Shown here: piece after piece, positions 7,082-14,562 of the stretch
Numbering within the stretch: position 1 is the first letter of the stretch
Layout: the number at the start of each line of letters is the position of its first letter
NCBI GenBank assembly: GCA_013042125.1
Contig: JABDQS010000027.1
Coordinates: 1-14,925, forward strand
Length of the DNA stretch: 14,925 nt
Source: Eudoraea sp.
Lineage (GTDB): Bacteria > Bacteroidota > Bacteroidia > Flavobacteriales > Flavobacteriaceae
Reading direction: 5' to 3'
Notes under the pieces: model-generated
The model's input: only the letters and a program-made list of their open reading frames with translations
Database searches by the model: none
Told to the model about the DNA's origin: nothing
Translations under genes and position numbers: made by a program

Positions 7082-7732
7082 TTACTTTATAAAAGGTTTG
7101 ATCACCTGGTACCAAAGGTCATATCCTTTTTGATTAATATGTAAGCCATCCTCAACAAATAAACTCTCATCAATTGTTTCATTTTGCAACATCACATCCC
7201 ATACATTGGCAAAATCAATTTGAGGAGATTGCTCGGCAAATTCTTTTAATTTCCGATTGAGCTTTTTATAGCGCCTGCTTAAATGCCAGCGAACTATACT
7301 GGGTTTGGCAGATATCAATACCACCCTGGTCTCAGGATATTGTTGCCATATTCTTTTTATGATCTTTCTGGTTATTCTGAGGACTCTTTTTGGACTTCTC
7401 CTATAAAATATATCATTATCCCCTTCATAGATAATTACGGTGGTTGGATTGTAAGCAAGCACCAAAGAGTGGAGATGTTCAAGCAGATCGCTTGTCAGAG
7501 ATCCGCCAAACCCTGTATTGAGGATCTGCTGGGCGGGAAAGCGATCTTCGAGGCCCTCCCAGAGCCTCACACTAGAACTCCCTGTGAAAACGATTGTTTC
7601 TTTATTCTCATCCCAAATGCTGTCATATCGCTGAGTAATCAAGGCCACTTCTTCATTAAAATCCTGCCCTATTTGTGCTTTGCAGGGGAAGACAAAAGCC
7701 CCGAATAGGATTAGTAAGTAAATATGTTTCAT
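7082..7732 (-). CDS. Exported SGNH/GDSL-family hydrolase (esterase or deacetylase)
   Basis: A 216-residue SGNH hydrolase. The signal peptide MKHIYLLILFGAFVFPCKAQ ends in a classical AQ cleavage site. Block I is FTGSSSVRLW with Ser53 as the likely nucleophile, block II NTGFGGS, block III YEGDNDIF with Asn106, and block V EDGLHIN with Asp195 and His198, so all four name-giving residues are present. The shape resembles PAF-acetylhydrolase-like and carbohydrate-acetylesterase members, which remove O-acetyl groups. The start at 7732 is preferred because it gives a lysine right after Met; an in-frame ATG three codons upstream (7741) is equally possible. The gene is only 5 bases from the GH20 start and 20-29 bases from the preceding esterase gene, which suggests joint expression and action on the same acetylated polymer. 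Confidence 0.88.
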   Translation of the reverse strand: MKHIYLLILFGAFVFPCKAQIGQDFNEEVALITQRYDSIWDENKETIVFTGSSSVRLWEGLEDRFPAQQILNTGFGGSLTSDLLEHLHSLVLAYNPTTVIIYEGDNDIFYRRSPKRVLRITRKIIKRIWQQYPETRVVLISAKPSIVRWHLSRRYKKLNRKLKEFAEQSPQIDFANVWDVMLQNETIDESLFVEDGLHINQKGYDLWYQVIKPFIK

Positions 7733-7761
7733 AAAAACCATGGTTCTGATCTGGAAATTTC

Positions 7762-8643
7762 TTATTTCTTAGGCGATATGATATTTTCCGCTACTCCCCA
7801 GTCATAAAAGCGGCCAATCCATGAATCGGATGGCAGATCTTGTTTTTTCATCCCAAAACCATGACCTCCTTTTGAGTACATATGAAGTTCAGCTTTTTGG
7901 TCGGCTGCCAACCAGGAATTATAAAGTTCAATACTTCCCGCTGCAAGCCCTAAGGGATCATCGGAAGCGCAAATAACGAGCATTGAAGGCGGATCTTCCG
8001 GTGCTTCCTGTACCGGCATTGCAGTGGTCCATGAATACACAGGTACAATAAAATCTGCGCGGGTGTCTTCTTTGCCATTATAGGCGACCCCCTGAGTGAC
8101 GGCGCCTCCGGCAGAGAATCCCATAAATCCTATCTTATTTTTATCAACACCCAATTCCTCTGCATTTTCACGAACATATTGCACGGCAGAAAGACCGTCG
8201 GCAACAGAGTATGGCATTACAGCGCCTATTAACCTAATGAACTCATCTACATTATTATTGCTTGTTTCATTGAGTTCCCGCACCCCATCTTCCCCTGTAG
8301 GCACCAATCTATACTTAAGGACAAAAGCTGTAATCCCTTTTTCATTTAACCATTTTGCTACCATGTTGCCTTCACTTTCTATGCTTAGGGCATAAAGGCC
8401 CCCTCCCGGAGCAATTATGACCGAGGTTCCGTTAGCAATAGATTCATCGGGTCTGAACACTTCCATGCTTGGTTTGGATACATTACAAACCACTTCGTTG
8501 TTCCAAATAGTAGAAAAGAAAGCCTTTTCACCTCCTTCCCATTGCATATTCTCAGGACTATCATAAGGTAGATTAATGATCTCTTGTGCATTAATTCCAA
8601 TGATAAAAAGCAGTGATACTAGAAATAGGATGTATGTTTTCAT
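7762..8643 (-). CDS. Exported alpha/beta-hydrolase esterase (BD-FAE / acetylxylan-esterase-like)
   Basis: A 293-residue alpha/beta hydrolase with signal peptide MKTYILFLVSLLFIIGINAQ. The oxyanion segment is IAPGGGLYALS (about 77-87), the nucleophile elbow GFSAGG holds Ser177, the acid is within CASDDP (about 228-229), and His261 lies in KGGHGFGM. This arrangement, with FVLKYRLVP before the elbow, is typical of small carbohydrate esterases and hormone-sensitive-lipase-like enzymes that annotation calls acetylxylan or feruloyl esterase-like. The start at 8643 was chosen over 8664 because it gives a normal signal peptide. It is the first gene of the four-gene exported-hydrolase run, divergent from the DUF5916 gene. 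The likely role is removal of ester groups so that the downstream exo-glycosidase can act. The substrate is not determined. Confidence 0.87.
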   Translation of the reverse strand: MKTYILFLVSLLFIIGINAQEIINLPYDSPENMQWEGGEKAFFSTIWNNEVVCNVSKPSMEVFRPDESIANGTSVIIAPGGGLYALSIESEGNMVAKWLNEKGITAFVLKYRLVPTGEDGVRELNETSNNNVDEFIRLIGAVMPYSVADGLSAVQYVRENAEELGVDKNKIGFMGFSAGGAVTQGVAYNGKEDTRADFIVPVYSWTTAMPVQEAPEDPPSMLVICASDDPLGLAAGSIELYNSWLAADQKAELHMYSKGGHGFGMKKQDLPSDSWIGRFYDWGVAENIISPKK

Positions 8644-8677
8644 GATTGTTAAAGTTAGGTCCACTTTAGACGAAGCT

Positions 8678-8707
8678 CTAAAATAGGAAATTATCTATTG
8701 TCACAAA
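8678..8707 (-). promoter_or_regulatory. Candidate promoter of the four-gene hydrolase operon
   Basis: On the minus strand a TTTG (8707-8704) is followed after 18 bases by TATTTTAG (8685-8678), seven of eight positions of TAnnTTTG. The spacing fits the Bacteroidota TTG-N17-23-TAnnTTTG model and would give a leader of about 30 bases before the ATG at 8643. A second, weaker -7-like box (TAACTTTA, 8657-8650) lies closer to the start. Confidence 0.35.
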
Positions 8708-8722
8708 GGGCTTATCAACTTC

Positions 8723-8738
8723 TTAATTTTAAAATTAA
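8723..8738. repeat. Perfect 16-bp palindrome, possible operator
   Basis: TTAATTTTAAAATTAA is its own reverse complement over all 16 bases. It lies 37 bases before the DUF5916 ATG and upstream of the candidate promoter of the hydrolase operon, where a dimeric regulator could affect both. Because it is all A and T in AT-rich intergenic DNA, chance is a real alternative. Confidence 0.4.
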
Positions 8739-8774
8739 TGTTACATTTAGAACTTTAAGTAGTCGATCTTTTCA

Positions 8775-10979
8775 ATGAGCCATTCTAAATATTATCTATT
8801 TTTTCTGAATATATTTTTCTGTTTATCTCTTTCAGCACAGGCTGTTGGAACTACCTATGACGGAGATCGACCAAGTATGAAGGCCATCAAGATAGTCTCC
8901 GCACCTGAGATAGATGGGGAAGTTCTGAATGACCCGCTTTGGCAGGCTATCCCACATTACAGTGAACTTATTCAAACCCAACCCAATTTCGGATATCCGG
9001 CCAGTGAACGTACCGATATTCGGATAGCATATACAGATGATACTTTTTATCTGTCTGTCGTCTGCTATGATGCGCGACCTTCAGAACTGGTTGTGTCTGA
9101 TGCACGGCGAGATGCAGATCTGGACAATACCGATGCTTTTATCTTTATTCTGGATACCTATAAAGACGGACAGAACGGTTTTATTTTTGGCACCAACACT
9201 CAGGGTGTGGAGTATGACGCACAGGTAGACAATGAAGGGCAGGGAAATTTTAATGCCAACCGTCAGCAAGGTGGAACCATTGGTGGTTTTAACCTGAACT
9301 GGGATGCCAGTTGGGTGGTTCAGACACAGGTAGGAGAATTTGGCTGGAGTGCAGAATTTGCCATTCCTCTGCGAACTATTCGTTTCCAAACCGGAAAAGA
9401 TTGGGGAATCAATTTTCGGAGGAATATTCGAAAGTCGAACGAGATTGCCTACTGGGCGCCCATCCCGCTTGGGTTCTCTATCAACAGGCTATCACTGGCA
9501 GGTACTTTGACCGATCTTGATCTAAGAAGCCCGGGAAATTTAAAGGTAATACCTTATGTGTTGGGCAGATTAGAAAAGGATTACGAACAAACAGATCCCA
9601 GCCTTGATTTTAGTCCGGATGCGGGAGGAGATATAAAATATAGTATAACCCCAAGCTTAACCCTCGATGTTACTTATAATACCGATTTTGCGCAGGTAGA
9701 AGTAGATGATCAACAAGTAAATCTTGATCGTTTTAACCTGTTCTTTCCTGAAAAACGGGCATTTTTCCTCGAAAATGCAGGCTTGTTTACCGTGGGAAGT
9801 CCGGGGGAAGTCGATCTTTTTTTTAGCCGAAGGATCGGGATCGGGACTGAAGGAAATCTTGTGCCAATAATTGGGGGAACCCGACTCTCGGGAAAGCTCA
9901 ACCGGACCAATGTGGGATTGTTGTCTATGTTCACAGAAGATGTGGCTGAGGCAGGTATAGAAAAGAACAACTTTAGTGTGGCCAGGGTGAATCATGAATT
10001 CAAAGGAAGGTCGGCTTTGGGTGCTGTGTTTATAAATCGTTCAGGTTTAGAGAGCAGTAACGATTTTAACCGTACCGCAGCTATTGACGGTAAATTAGGA
10101 TTGGGAAATAAAGCAAGGCTATCCGGATTTTACGCTCGGTCCTATGATCCCAATGATACCCTCAATGCTCATGCTTTTAAAATGCAGGCCGATTATTTGT
10201 GGAACAACCTCGAAATGCGACTTGCATATACTGAAGTGGGGCAGGGGTTTAATCCGGAGGTAGGCTTCTTGTTAAGATCTGCATTTAGAAAGCCCGAGGC
10301 CCTGGTGTTATATCGCTACAGACCAAAAAATGAGAATTCGAAGATCCTGGAATTACGACCCCATGTTTCTTACAGGGGATATTGGAATTTTGAGGGTTTT
10401 CAGGAGACCGGTTTCCTGCATATAGATAACCATTGGGAGTTCAAAAGCGGGCTGGAGGTCCATACAGGCATGAATCTTACCACTGAAGGGGTGGTCAATG
10501 CTTTTGAGATCTCGGATGGAGTTGTTATTCCTGCAGGGACCTATGATCATACGGAAGCGCAAATAGTCTTTTTTACAAATAGAAGCAAGCCACTTAGCAT
10601 CAATGTGCGTTCCGTGATGGGAGGTTCTTTCGGAGGCTCCCGGTATTTAAATAGTGGTACGCTGAGGTATCGTCAGGGCGATAATTTTAATATTGATCTA
10701 AGTTATCAAAACAATCGATTTGATCTGCCCGGTGGAAGTTTTACTGCCAATATCCTCAGAACACAGCTCTCCTATGCCTTTACACCAAGTATATATCTCC
10801 AGGGACTTATTCAGAACAATACAGTGAACGATCTATGGGCCGTAAATGTTCGATTCAGTTGGTTGCAAAGGGCCAATACAGGACTTTTTGTAGTGTATAA
10901 CCATAATTTAAGGGACGGAGATCCACTCAATAATAGCTTTATTATTAAGTATACCCGCATGTTCGACCTGGTAAAATAA
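8775..10979 (+). CDS. DUF5916 outer-membrane beta-barrel protein with CBM9-like N-terminal domain
   Basis: A 734-residue exported protein. The signal peptide MSHSKYYLFFLNIFFCLSLSAQA is followed by a CBM9-like sugar-binding-type domain (about 38-235) with the start pattern APEIDGEVLNDPLWQ, then DIRIAYTDDTFYLSV, DNTDAFIFILDTYKDGQNGF and WSAEFAIPLRTIRF. The remainder (about 245-734) is a DUF5916 barrel: the family block INLDRF-type FNLFFPEKRAFFLENAG is present near residue 320, followed by alternating polar/aromatic strands to the C-terminus. Its place is the outer membrane. In annotated relatives the family is usually only called DUF5916 or carbohydrate-binding family 9-like. The gene is divergent from the hydrolase operon and convergent with the SRAP gene (9-base gap). 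A role in binding or passing the products of the neighbouring enzymes is inference from position only. Confidence 0.88.
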   Translation: MSHSKYYLFFLNIFFCLSLSAQAVGTTYDGDRPSMKAIKIVSAPEIDGEVLNDPLWQAIPHYSELIQTQPNFGYPASERTDIRIAYTDDTFYLSVVCYDARPSELVVSDARRDADLDNTDAFIFILDTYKDGQNGFIFGTNTQGVEYDAQVDNEGQGNFNANRQQGGTIGGFNLNWDASWVVQTQVGEFGWSAEFAIPLRTIRFQTGKDWGINFRRNIRKSNEIAYWAPIPLGFSINRLSLAGTLTDLDLRSPGNLKVIPYVLGRLEKDYEQTDPSLDFSPDAGGDIKYSITPSLTLDVTYNTDFAQVEVDDQQVNLDRFNLFFPEKRAFFLENAGLFTVGSPGEVDLFFSRRIGIGTEGNLVPIIGGTRLSGKLNRTNVGLLSMFTEDVAEAGIEKNNFSVARVNHEFKGRSALGAVFINRSGLESSNDFNRTAAIDGKLGLGNKARLSGFYARSYDPNDTLNAHAFKMQADYLWNNLEMRLAYTEVGQGFNPEVGFLLRSAFRKPEALVLYRYRPKNENSKILELRPHVSYRGYWNFEGFQETGFLHIDNHWEFKSGLEVHTGMNLTTEGVVNAFEISDGVVIPAGTYDHTEAQIVFFTNRSKPLSINVRSVMGGSFGGSRYLNSGTLRYRQGDNFNIDLSYQNNRFDLPGGSFTANILRTQLSYAFTPSIYLQGLIQNNTVNDLWAVNVRFSWLQRANTGLFVVYNHNLRDGDPLNNSFIIKYTRMFDLVK

Positions 10980-10988
10980 CACCAGGAC

Positions 10989-11753
10989 TTATTCCTGAAG
11001 CTCAGGATACAATATCTCCTCACTGATCTCAGGAACATTACCAATGTATGCCTTACCACGCAGTTTATGAACTGTATGGGCCTGCAGTTCTTCTTCGGGG
11101 TAGGAGAGAACAAGTTCTTGAATGGCTTTCTCATCCAATTCTTCTTCAACAGGGATCAACCATTTATCTGCCATGTCATCTGCTAATATCAATGGCATTC
11201 TGGGGCCTTGAAGCTTTGGATTGTTATGGATCTTGGCCATCATAGGATTGCCTTCCGTGGTTACAATACTAAAGGTATTGAGGTATGCCCCTGTCCCGGG
11301 ATCCTTCCATCTGTTCCATAATCCGGCAAATACCAAAGGCTGCTGATCTTTTCTATGTATAAAATACGGGTAGGTCTTACCCTTGAAGTGGTGGTGTTCG
11401 TAAAAACCGTCTACGTATATCAGGCAGCGGTGATACTTCGCTGCAGTTCTGAAGGAAGGTTTTTCAAAGATGGTTTCCCCGCGGGCATTCAGTGTATTGT
11501 TCCAGATCTTTTTTTGTTGTATGCTGTCTTTTACCCAATGGGGCACCAAACCCCAGGTGGCCACTTCGGGAACTGCACGATCTTGTTCTGTGTAGATCAG
11601 AAGTTTTGGATGCTGAAATCCGGACGCATGGTAGATGGGAAGATCTGTCAATGGTGCCAGTTTTTGCTCTATTTCTCTGATCGCGATCTCATCACCGTAT
11701 TGCCTGGCGCGTTTTAACTGAGCTTCTAAACTAGCTTTAATATCGTAACACAT
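10989..11753 (-). CDS. yedK: SRAP/YedK-HMCES family abasic-site DNA-protein crosslink protein
   Basis: A 254-residue SRAP protein. Family members bind single-stranded DNA and form a thiazolidine crosslink between Cys2 and an abasic site, shielding it. Visible here are Met-Cys2 at the N-terminus (exposed after Met removal), TWGLVPHWVKD (66-76), NARGETIFEKPSFR (89-102, active-site Asn89), DGFYEHH (115-121, Glu119) and KIHNNPKLQGPRMP with His176. All catalytic residues match. The start at 11753 is fixed because Cys2 must follow Met. It begins 3 bases after the stop of the molybdopterin-subunit gene, so it is very likely translated from the same transcript; this is an odd partnership for a DNA-repair protein. 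The symbol follows the E. coli family member. Confidence 0.94.
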   Translation of the reverse strand: MCYDIKASLEAQLKRARQYGDEIAIREIEQKLAPLTDLPIYHASGFQHPKLLIYTEQDRAVPEVATWGLVPHWVKDSIQQKKIWNNTLNARGETIFEKPSFRTAAKYHRCLIYVDGFYEHHHFKGKTYPYFIHRKDQQPLVFAGLWNRWKDPGTGAYLNTFSIVTTEGNPMMAKIHNNPKLQGPRMPLILADDMADKWLIPVEEELDEKAIQELVLSYPEEELQAHTVHKLRGKAYIGNVPEISEEILYPELQE

Positions 11754-11756
11754 ACT

Positions 11757-13937
11757 TTACGTATTGAGGGCCTCCAGAACACGTTCTTGTGTGAAGGGGA
11801 GATGACGCAGTTTTTTTCCGGTAAGGTCCAGAAATGCATTGGCGATTGCGCAGGCTACAAGAGGTGTTCCAGATTCTCCAACACCTTGCGGGGATTCTAC
11901 GGAATCTATCAATGCAGTCTCCACATTCTCAGGCGCATCTTCCATTCTGAGTATTTGGTAGTCATTGTAATTGGACTGCTGAATTTTTCCGTCCAAAATA
12001 GTTATTTGTTCTGTTAAAACACTGCTGATACCCATCAAGATCCCTCCTTCAATTTGAGCCTTCACATTATCCGGTTGTATGATCAAACCTGCGTCGTGAG
12101 CACTCCAGAAGTTATGTATTGTTATTTTCCCTGTCTTTCTATTTACAGATATTTCGCAAATTCCCGTGCTAAGAGTTCCGCTACGTTCCAAAAAGGCTAC
12201 TCCTTTACCTCTCTCGGGTTTTCGCTCCGAGGACCAGTCTGCCATGGCCGCCGCCTTGTTAAGTGTTTCAATCGCCCTTGGAGATTTTTGCATCAGGTCT
12301 CTGCGCATCACAACCGGATCTTTTTGTTGATCCCGGGCGATGTCATCGATGAGGCATTCTATAGCGAATTTATTAGGCCCATGTCCCACGGCTCTCCAGT
12401 GCTTCAACCGTATACCCTCCGTTACTTCTTTCCAAAGTGCATATTGGTTTGGGATATAATAATGGTCATTCTTAATTCCACTTGCCACCAAATTACCGCC
12501 ATCTCCAACGATATAATGTTCTAAAGATGAAATGCTTCCATTGCGATCAACCCCTGCCTTCAATCGCTGTAATGTGAGCGGTCTGTATGCTCCGTACCGA
12601 ACATCATCTTCCCTGGTCCACATAAGTTTTATTGGTTTTCCTGGTAGTTCTTTCGCCAGGAGGGCACATTCGGTCACAAAATCGGTCATACTCCTCCTTC
12701 CAAATCCCCCACCCAGATATTGAAGGTATATAGTAACCTTTTCAGGCTCCAACCCCAGTGCTGCCGGGACCCCCAATTTTGAATCAAATCCTTGTTGACT
12801 TCCCACCCAAACTTCGGCGCTGTTTCCATCTTCAGCTACCTTTACAATGGAATTTAATGGTTCCATTTGTGCGTGGTAGACATAATCATTTTTGAAATCC
12901 GCTGTATAAACTTTCCTGGCTTGCCTAAGTGCTGAAGAAGTTTCTCCGATTTTAGTAATTTCCCTTCCCTTATTCCCTGGATCCAACAGGATCTTCTCAT
13001 AGGTTGCATAGGCCTTCTGAGAATTGAAACCTGCGGCAGGGGAATTGCTCCAACGTATTTTGAGACCTTTTTTTGCTTTTAAAGCCTGCTCAAGCGTAGA
13101 AGCAACCACTGCAATGGCATAGTTCAGGGTCTTTACCAGCAAGACCCCATCCATTGCCTTAATTTCATTTTCATTTTCCAGAACCGGTTGAGCACCGTGC
13201 AGGTTACCCCGCTCCAATATTGCATGAACTTCACCTGGTAGCTTGATATCCATAGTGAATATGGCACTGCCATCAACTTTTTCGGGGATTTCCTTACGAT
13301 CCAGAACCTGACCTATTAATTGGTATTCAGAAGGCGCCTTAAAAGGACCTTCAGCAAAGTCGGGTAGATCTTCGGGGATAGCAAGATCGGGTACCAGATC
13401 CCCAAAACTAATTCGTTTGTTGTCGTTTACAGATGACACATACCCATTGTCTGCAGTAAGTTGGTCAATGGGTACCTGCCACTTTTTAGAAGCAGTATGC
13501 AGCATTATGTAGCGTGCCTGTGCGCCAGCCCTTTTCATAATGGGAAAATAACCCTTGGTTACCCTGCTCCCTGCAGATAGCATGATCTTTGTATTACCAC
13601 TCCATCCCGCTGAACCGTAGGTTGCGGATTCCTGGGGGGAGAATTCCACCTGTACTTTGGACCAGTCCGCATCCATCTCTTCTGCGAATATCGCAGCCAG
13701 GGAGGTCATAGAACCCTGACCCATTTCTGCTGCCGGATTGTATACAATCATTTTCCCATCTTCCATTAATTGAACCCAGGCTGTGAGTTTATGAGCCGGA
13801 AGCAATCCATTGCTTTTGCCAAGGTTTTCACAGGATAAAATGGTGGGTATAATCCCGGACACTCCTATAAAAAGGGCAACACCACCGGTAGATTTTAGGA
13901 ATTGACGTCTGTTTATAGGTGCTGGTGTTGTTTTCAT
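11757..13937 (-). CDS. Molybdopterin-binding subunit of a xanthine-oxidase-family (IorB-like) hydroxylase, Tat-exported
   Basis: The 726-residue large subunit of a two-subunit molybdenum hydroxylase similar to isoquinoline 1-oxidoreductase beta. The N-terminus has a twin-arginine signal, NRRQFLK (9-15), followed by a hydrophobic stretch GGVALFIGVSGIIPTIL, and a Cys at 36. An IorB-type N-terminal part (50-200) precedes the a/b hammerhead (LDRKEIPEKVDGSAIFTMDIKLPG, about 212-235). Cofactor-binding blocks include MEPLNSIVKV (358-367), GGGFGRR (409-415), WRAVGHGPNKF (514-524) and the catalytic GVGE with Glu688 (685-688). The length matches IorB-type proteins of about 720-750. It follows the 2Fe-2S subunit gene by 54 bases. 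The mature enzyme should be periplasmic and hydroxylate an aldehyde or N-heterocycle; the substrate is not readable. The reading frame is intact. Confidence 0.93.
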   Translation of the reverse strand: MKTTPAPINRRQFLKSTGGVALFIGVSGIIPTILSCENLGKSNGLLPAHKLTAWVQLMEDGKMIVYNPAAEMGQGSMTSLAAIFAEEMDADWSKVQVEFSPQESATYGSAGWSGNTKIMLSAGSRVTKGYFPIMKRAGAQARYIMLHTASKKWQVPIDQLTADNGYVSSVNDNKRISFGDLVPDLAIPEDLPDFAEGPFKAPSEYQLIGQVLDRKEIPEKVDGSAIFTMDIKLPGEVHAILERGNLHGAQPVLENENEIKAMDGVLLVKTLNYAIAVVASTLEQALKAKKGLKIRWSNSPAAGFNSQKAYATYEKILLDPGNKGREITKIGETSSALRQARKVYTADFKNDYVYHAQMEPLNSIVKVAEDGNSAEVWVGSQQGFDSKLGVPAALGLEPEKVTIYLQYLGGGFGRRSMTDFVTECALLAKELPGKPIKLMWTREDDVRYGAYRPLTLQRLKAGVDRNGSISSLEHYIVGDGGNLVASGIKNDHYYIPNQYALWKEVTEGIRLKHWRAVGHGPNKFAIECLIDDIARDQQKDPVVMRRDLMQKSPRAIETLNKAAAMADWSSERKPERGKGVAFLERSGTLSTGICEISVNRKTGKITIHNFWSAHDAGLIIQPDNVKAQIEGGILMGISSVLTEQITILDGKIQQSNYNDYQILRMEDAPENVETALIDSVESPQGVGESGTPLVACAIANAFLDLTGKKLRHLPFTQERVLEALNT

Positions 13938-13991
13938 CGGTTCTAAATTAGGCTTATATCAAATTTTGTTTTCAAAGTAACGAAAGACCCT

Positions 13992-14465
13992 TCAGGAAGA
14001 TTGGGGCATTTTCTCCGCGGCTATCTCAATGGCTTCCATAATTCGCATATAGGTGCCACAACGGCATAAGTTGCCATTCATATAAGTCCTGATCTCAGCC
14101 CTTGTTGGTCTGGGATTTTCGTCAAGCAAACTGGCAGCCTGCATGATCTGACCGCTTTGGCAGAATCCACACTGAGGTACCTGTGCATCTATCCATGCTT
14201 GCTGAACAGGATGTAACTTCTGCTCAGAGAGCCCTTCAATGGTGGTTATTTTTTGCCCTTTGTTAATAGAGCTAACGGGGAGTAAACAAGACCGAATGGG
14301 TTTTCCGTCCAGGTGGACAGTACATGATCCGCATTGGCCAATACCACAACTGTATTTTGTTCCGGTAAGCCCTGCCTGTTCTCGTAATATCCACAATAGC
14401 ATACTATTTTCCTGGGCTTCAATGGTGAACTCGGTATTATTAATATCCAGAATAAATGTTTTCAT
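13992..14465 (-). CDS. (2Fe-2S)-binding small subunit of molybdenum hydroxylase (IorA-like)
   Basis: A 157-residue iron-sulfur subunit that passes electrons from the molybdenum centre. The plant-ferredoxin-type N-terminal cluster is bound by Cys40, Cys45, Cys48 and Cys60 (CGIGQCGSC and RSC). The second, helical 2Fe-2S domain uses Cys99, Cys102, Cys134 and Cys136 (QCGFCQSGQ and NLCRCG). All eight ligands are present. The start at 14465 (MKTFILDINNTEF) is chosen over one 13 codons upstream because family members begin at the first beta strand. It has no signal peptide, while its partner carries a Tat signal, so the folded complex is probably exported by hitchhiking. It is the first gene of a probable three-gene operon (small subunit, large subunit, SRAP protein). 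No FAD subunit is seen next to it. Confidence 0.94.
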   Translation of the reverse strand: MKTFILDINNTEFTIEAQENSMLLWILREQAGLTGTKYSCGIGQCGSCTVHLDGKPIRSCLLPVSSINKGQKITTIEGLSEQKLHPVQQAWIDAQVPQCGFCQSGQIMQAASLLDENPRPTRAEIRTYMNGNLCRCGTYMRIMEAIEIAAEKMPQSS

Positions 14466-14530
14466 AGGCGGGAAGTTATGGGTAGATAAGCTACGTAAAA
14501 TCAATCATTTGTCAAAGAAAGCTATCCATT

Positions 14531-14549
14531 ATAATAGGTATCCTATTAT
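14531..14549. repeat. Inverted repeat between the D-aminoacylase-like and 2Fe-2S subunit genes
   Basis: ATAATAGG-TAT-CCTATTAT has perfect 8-base arms around three bases. It lies 13 bases past the stop of the amidohydrolase gene and 65 bases before the 2Fe-2S subunit start, both on the minus strand. On that strand it is six bases upstream of a -7-like box TAGCTTTC (14524-14517, seven of eight), where a regulator site would fit. A weak hairpin at the end of the amidohydrolase transcript is the alternative, but no T-run follows. Confidence 0.4.
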
Positions 14550-14562
14550 TCGATATTATCAA

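Larger units (their letters stand above)
8644..8774. promoter_or_regulatory. Divergent intergenic control region
   Basis: The longest gene-free stretch of the window (131 bases) separates the divergent hydrolase operon and the DUF5916 gene. It holds the candidate minus-strand promoter, a perfect 16-base palindrome (8723-8738), and a weak plus-strand -7-like box TACATTTA (8742-8749, seven of eight) 25 bases before the DUF5916 ATG. It is strongly AT-rich. A shared regulator is plausible but not shown. Confidence 0.5.

Noticed and set aside
7283..7708. A 141-residue plus-strand open frame opposite the SGNH hydrolase gene
   Set aside because: It lies wholly antisense to a gene with an intact SGNH residue set and shows no domain of its own.
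9657..9995. Minus-strand open frames of 86-112 residues within the DUF5916 gene
   Set aside because: They are antisense shadows of a 734-residue exported protein with a continuous family pattern.
10983..10997. CAGGA-CTTAT-TCCTG hairpin at the convergent end of the DUF5916 and SRAP genes, as a bidirectional terminator
   Set aside because: The stem has only five pairs, overlaps the SRAP stop codon, and no T-run follows on either strand.
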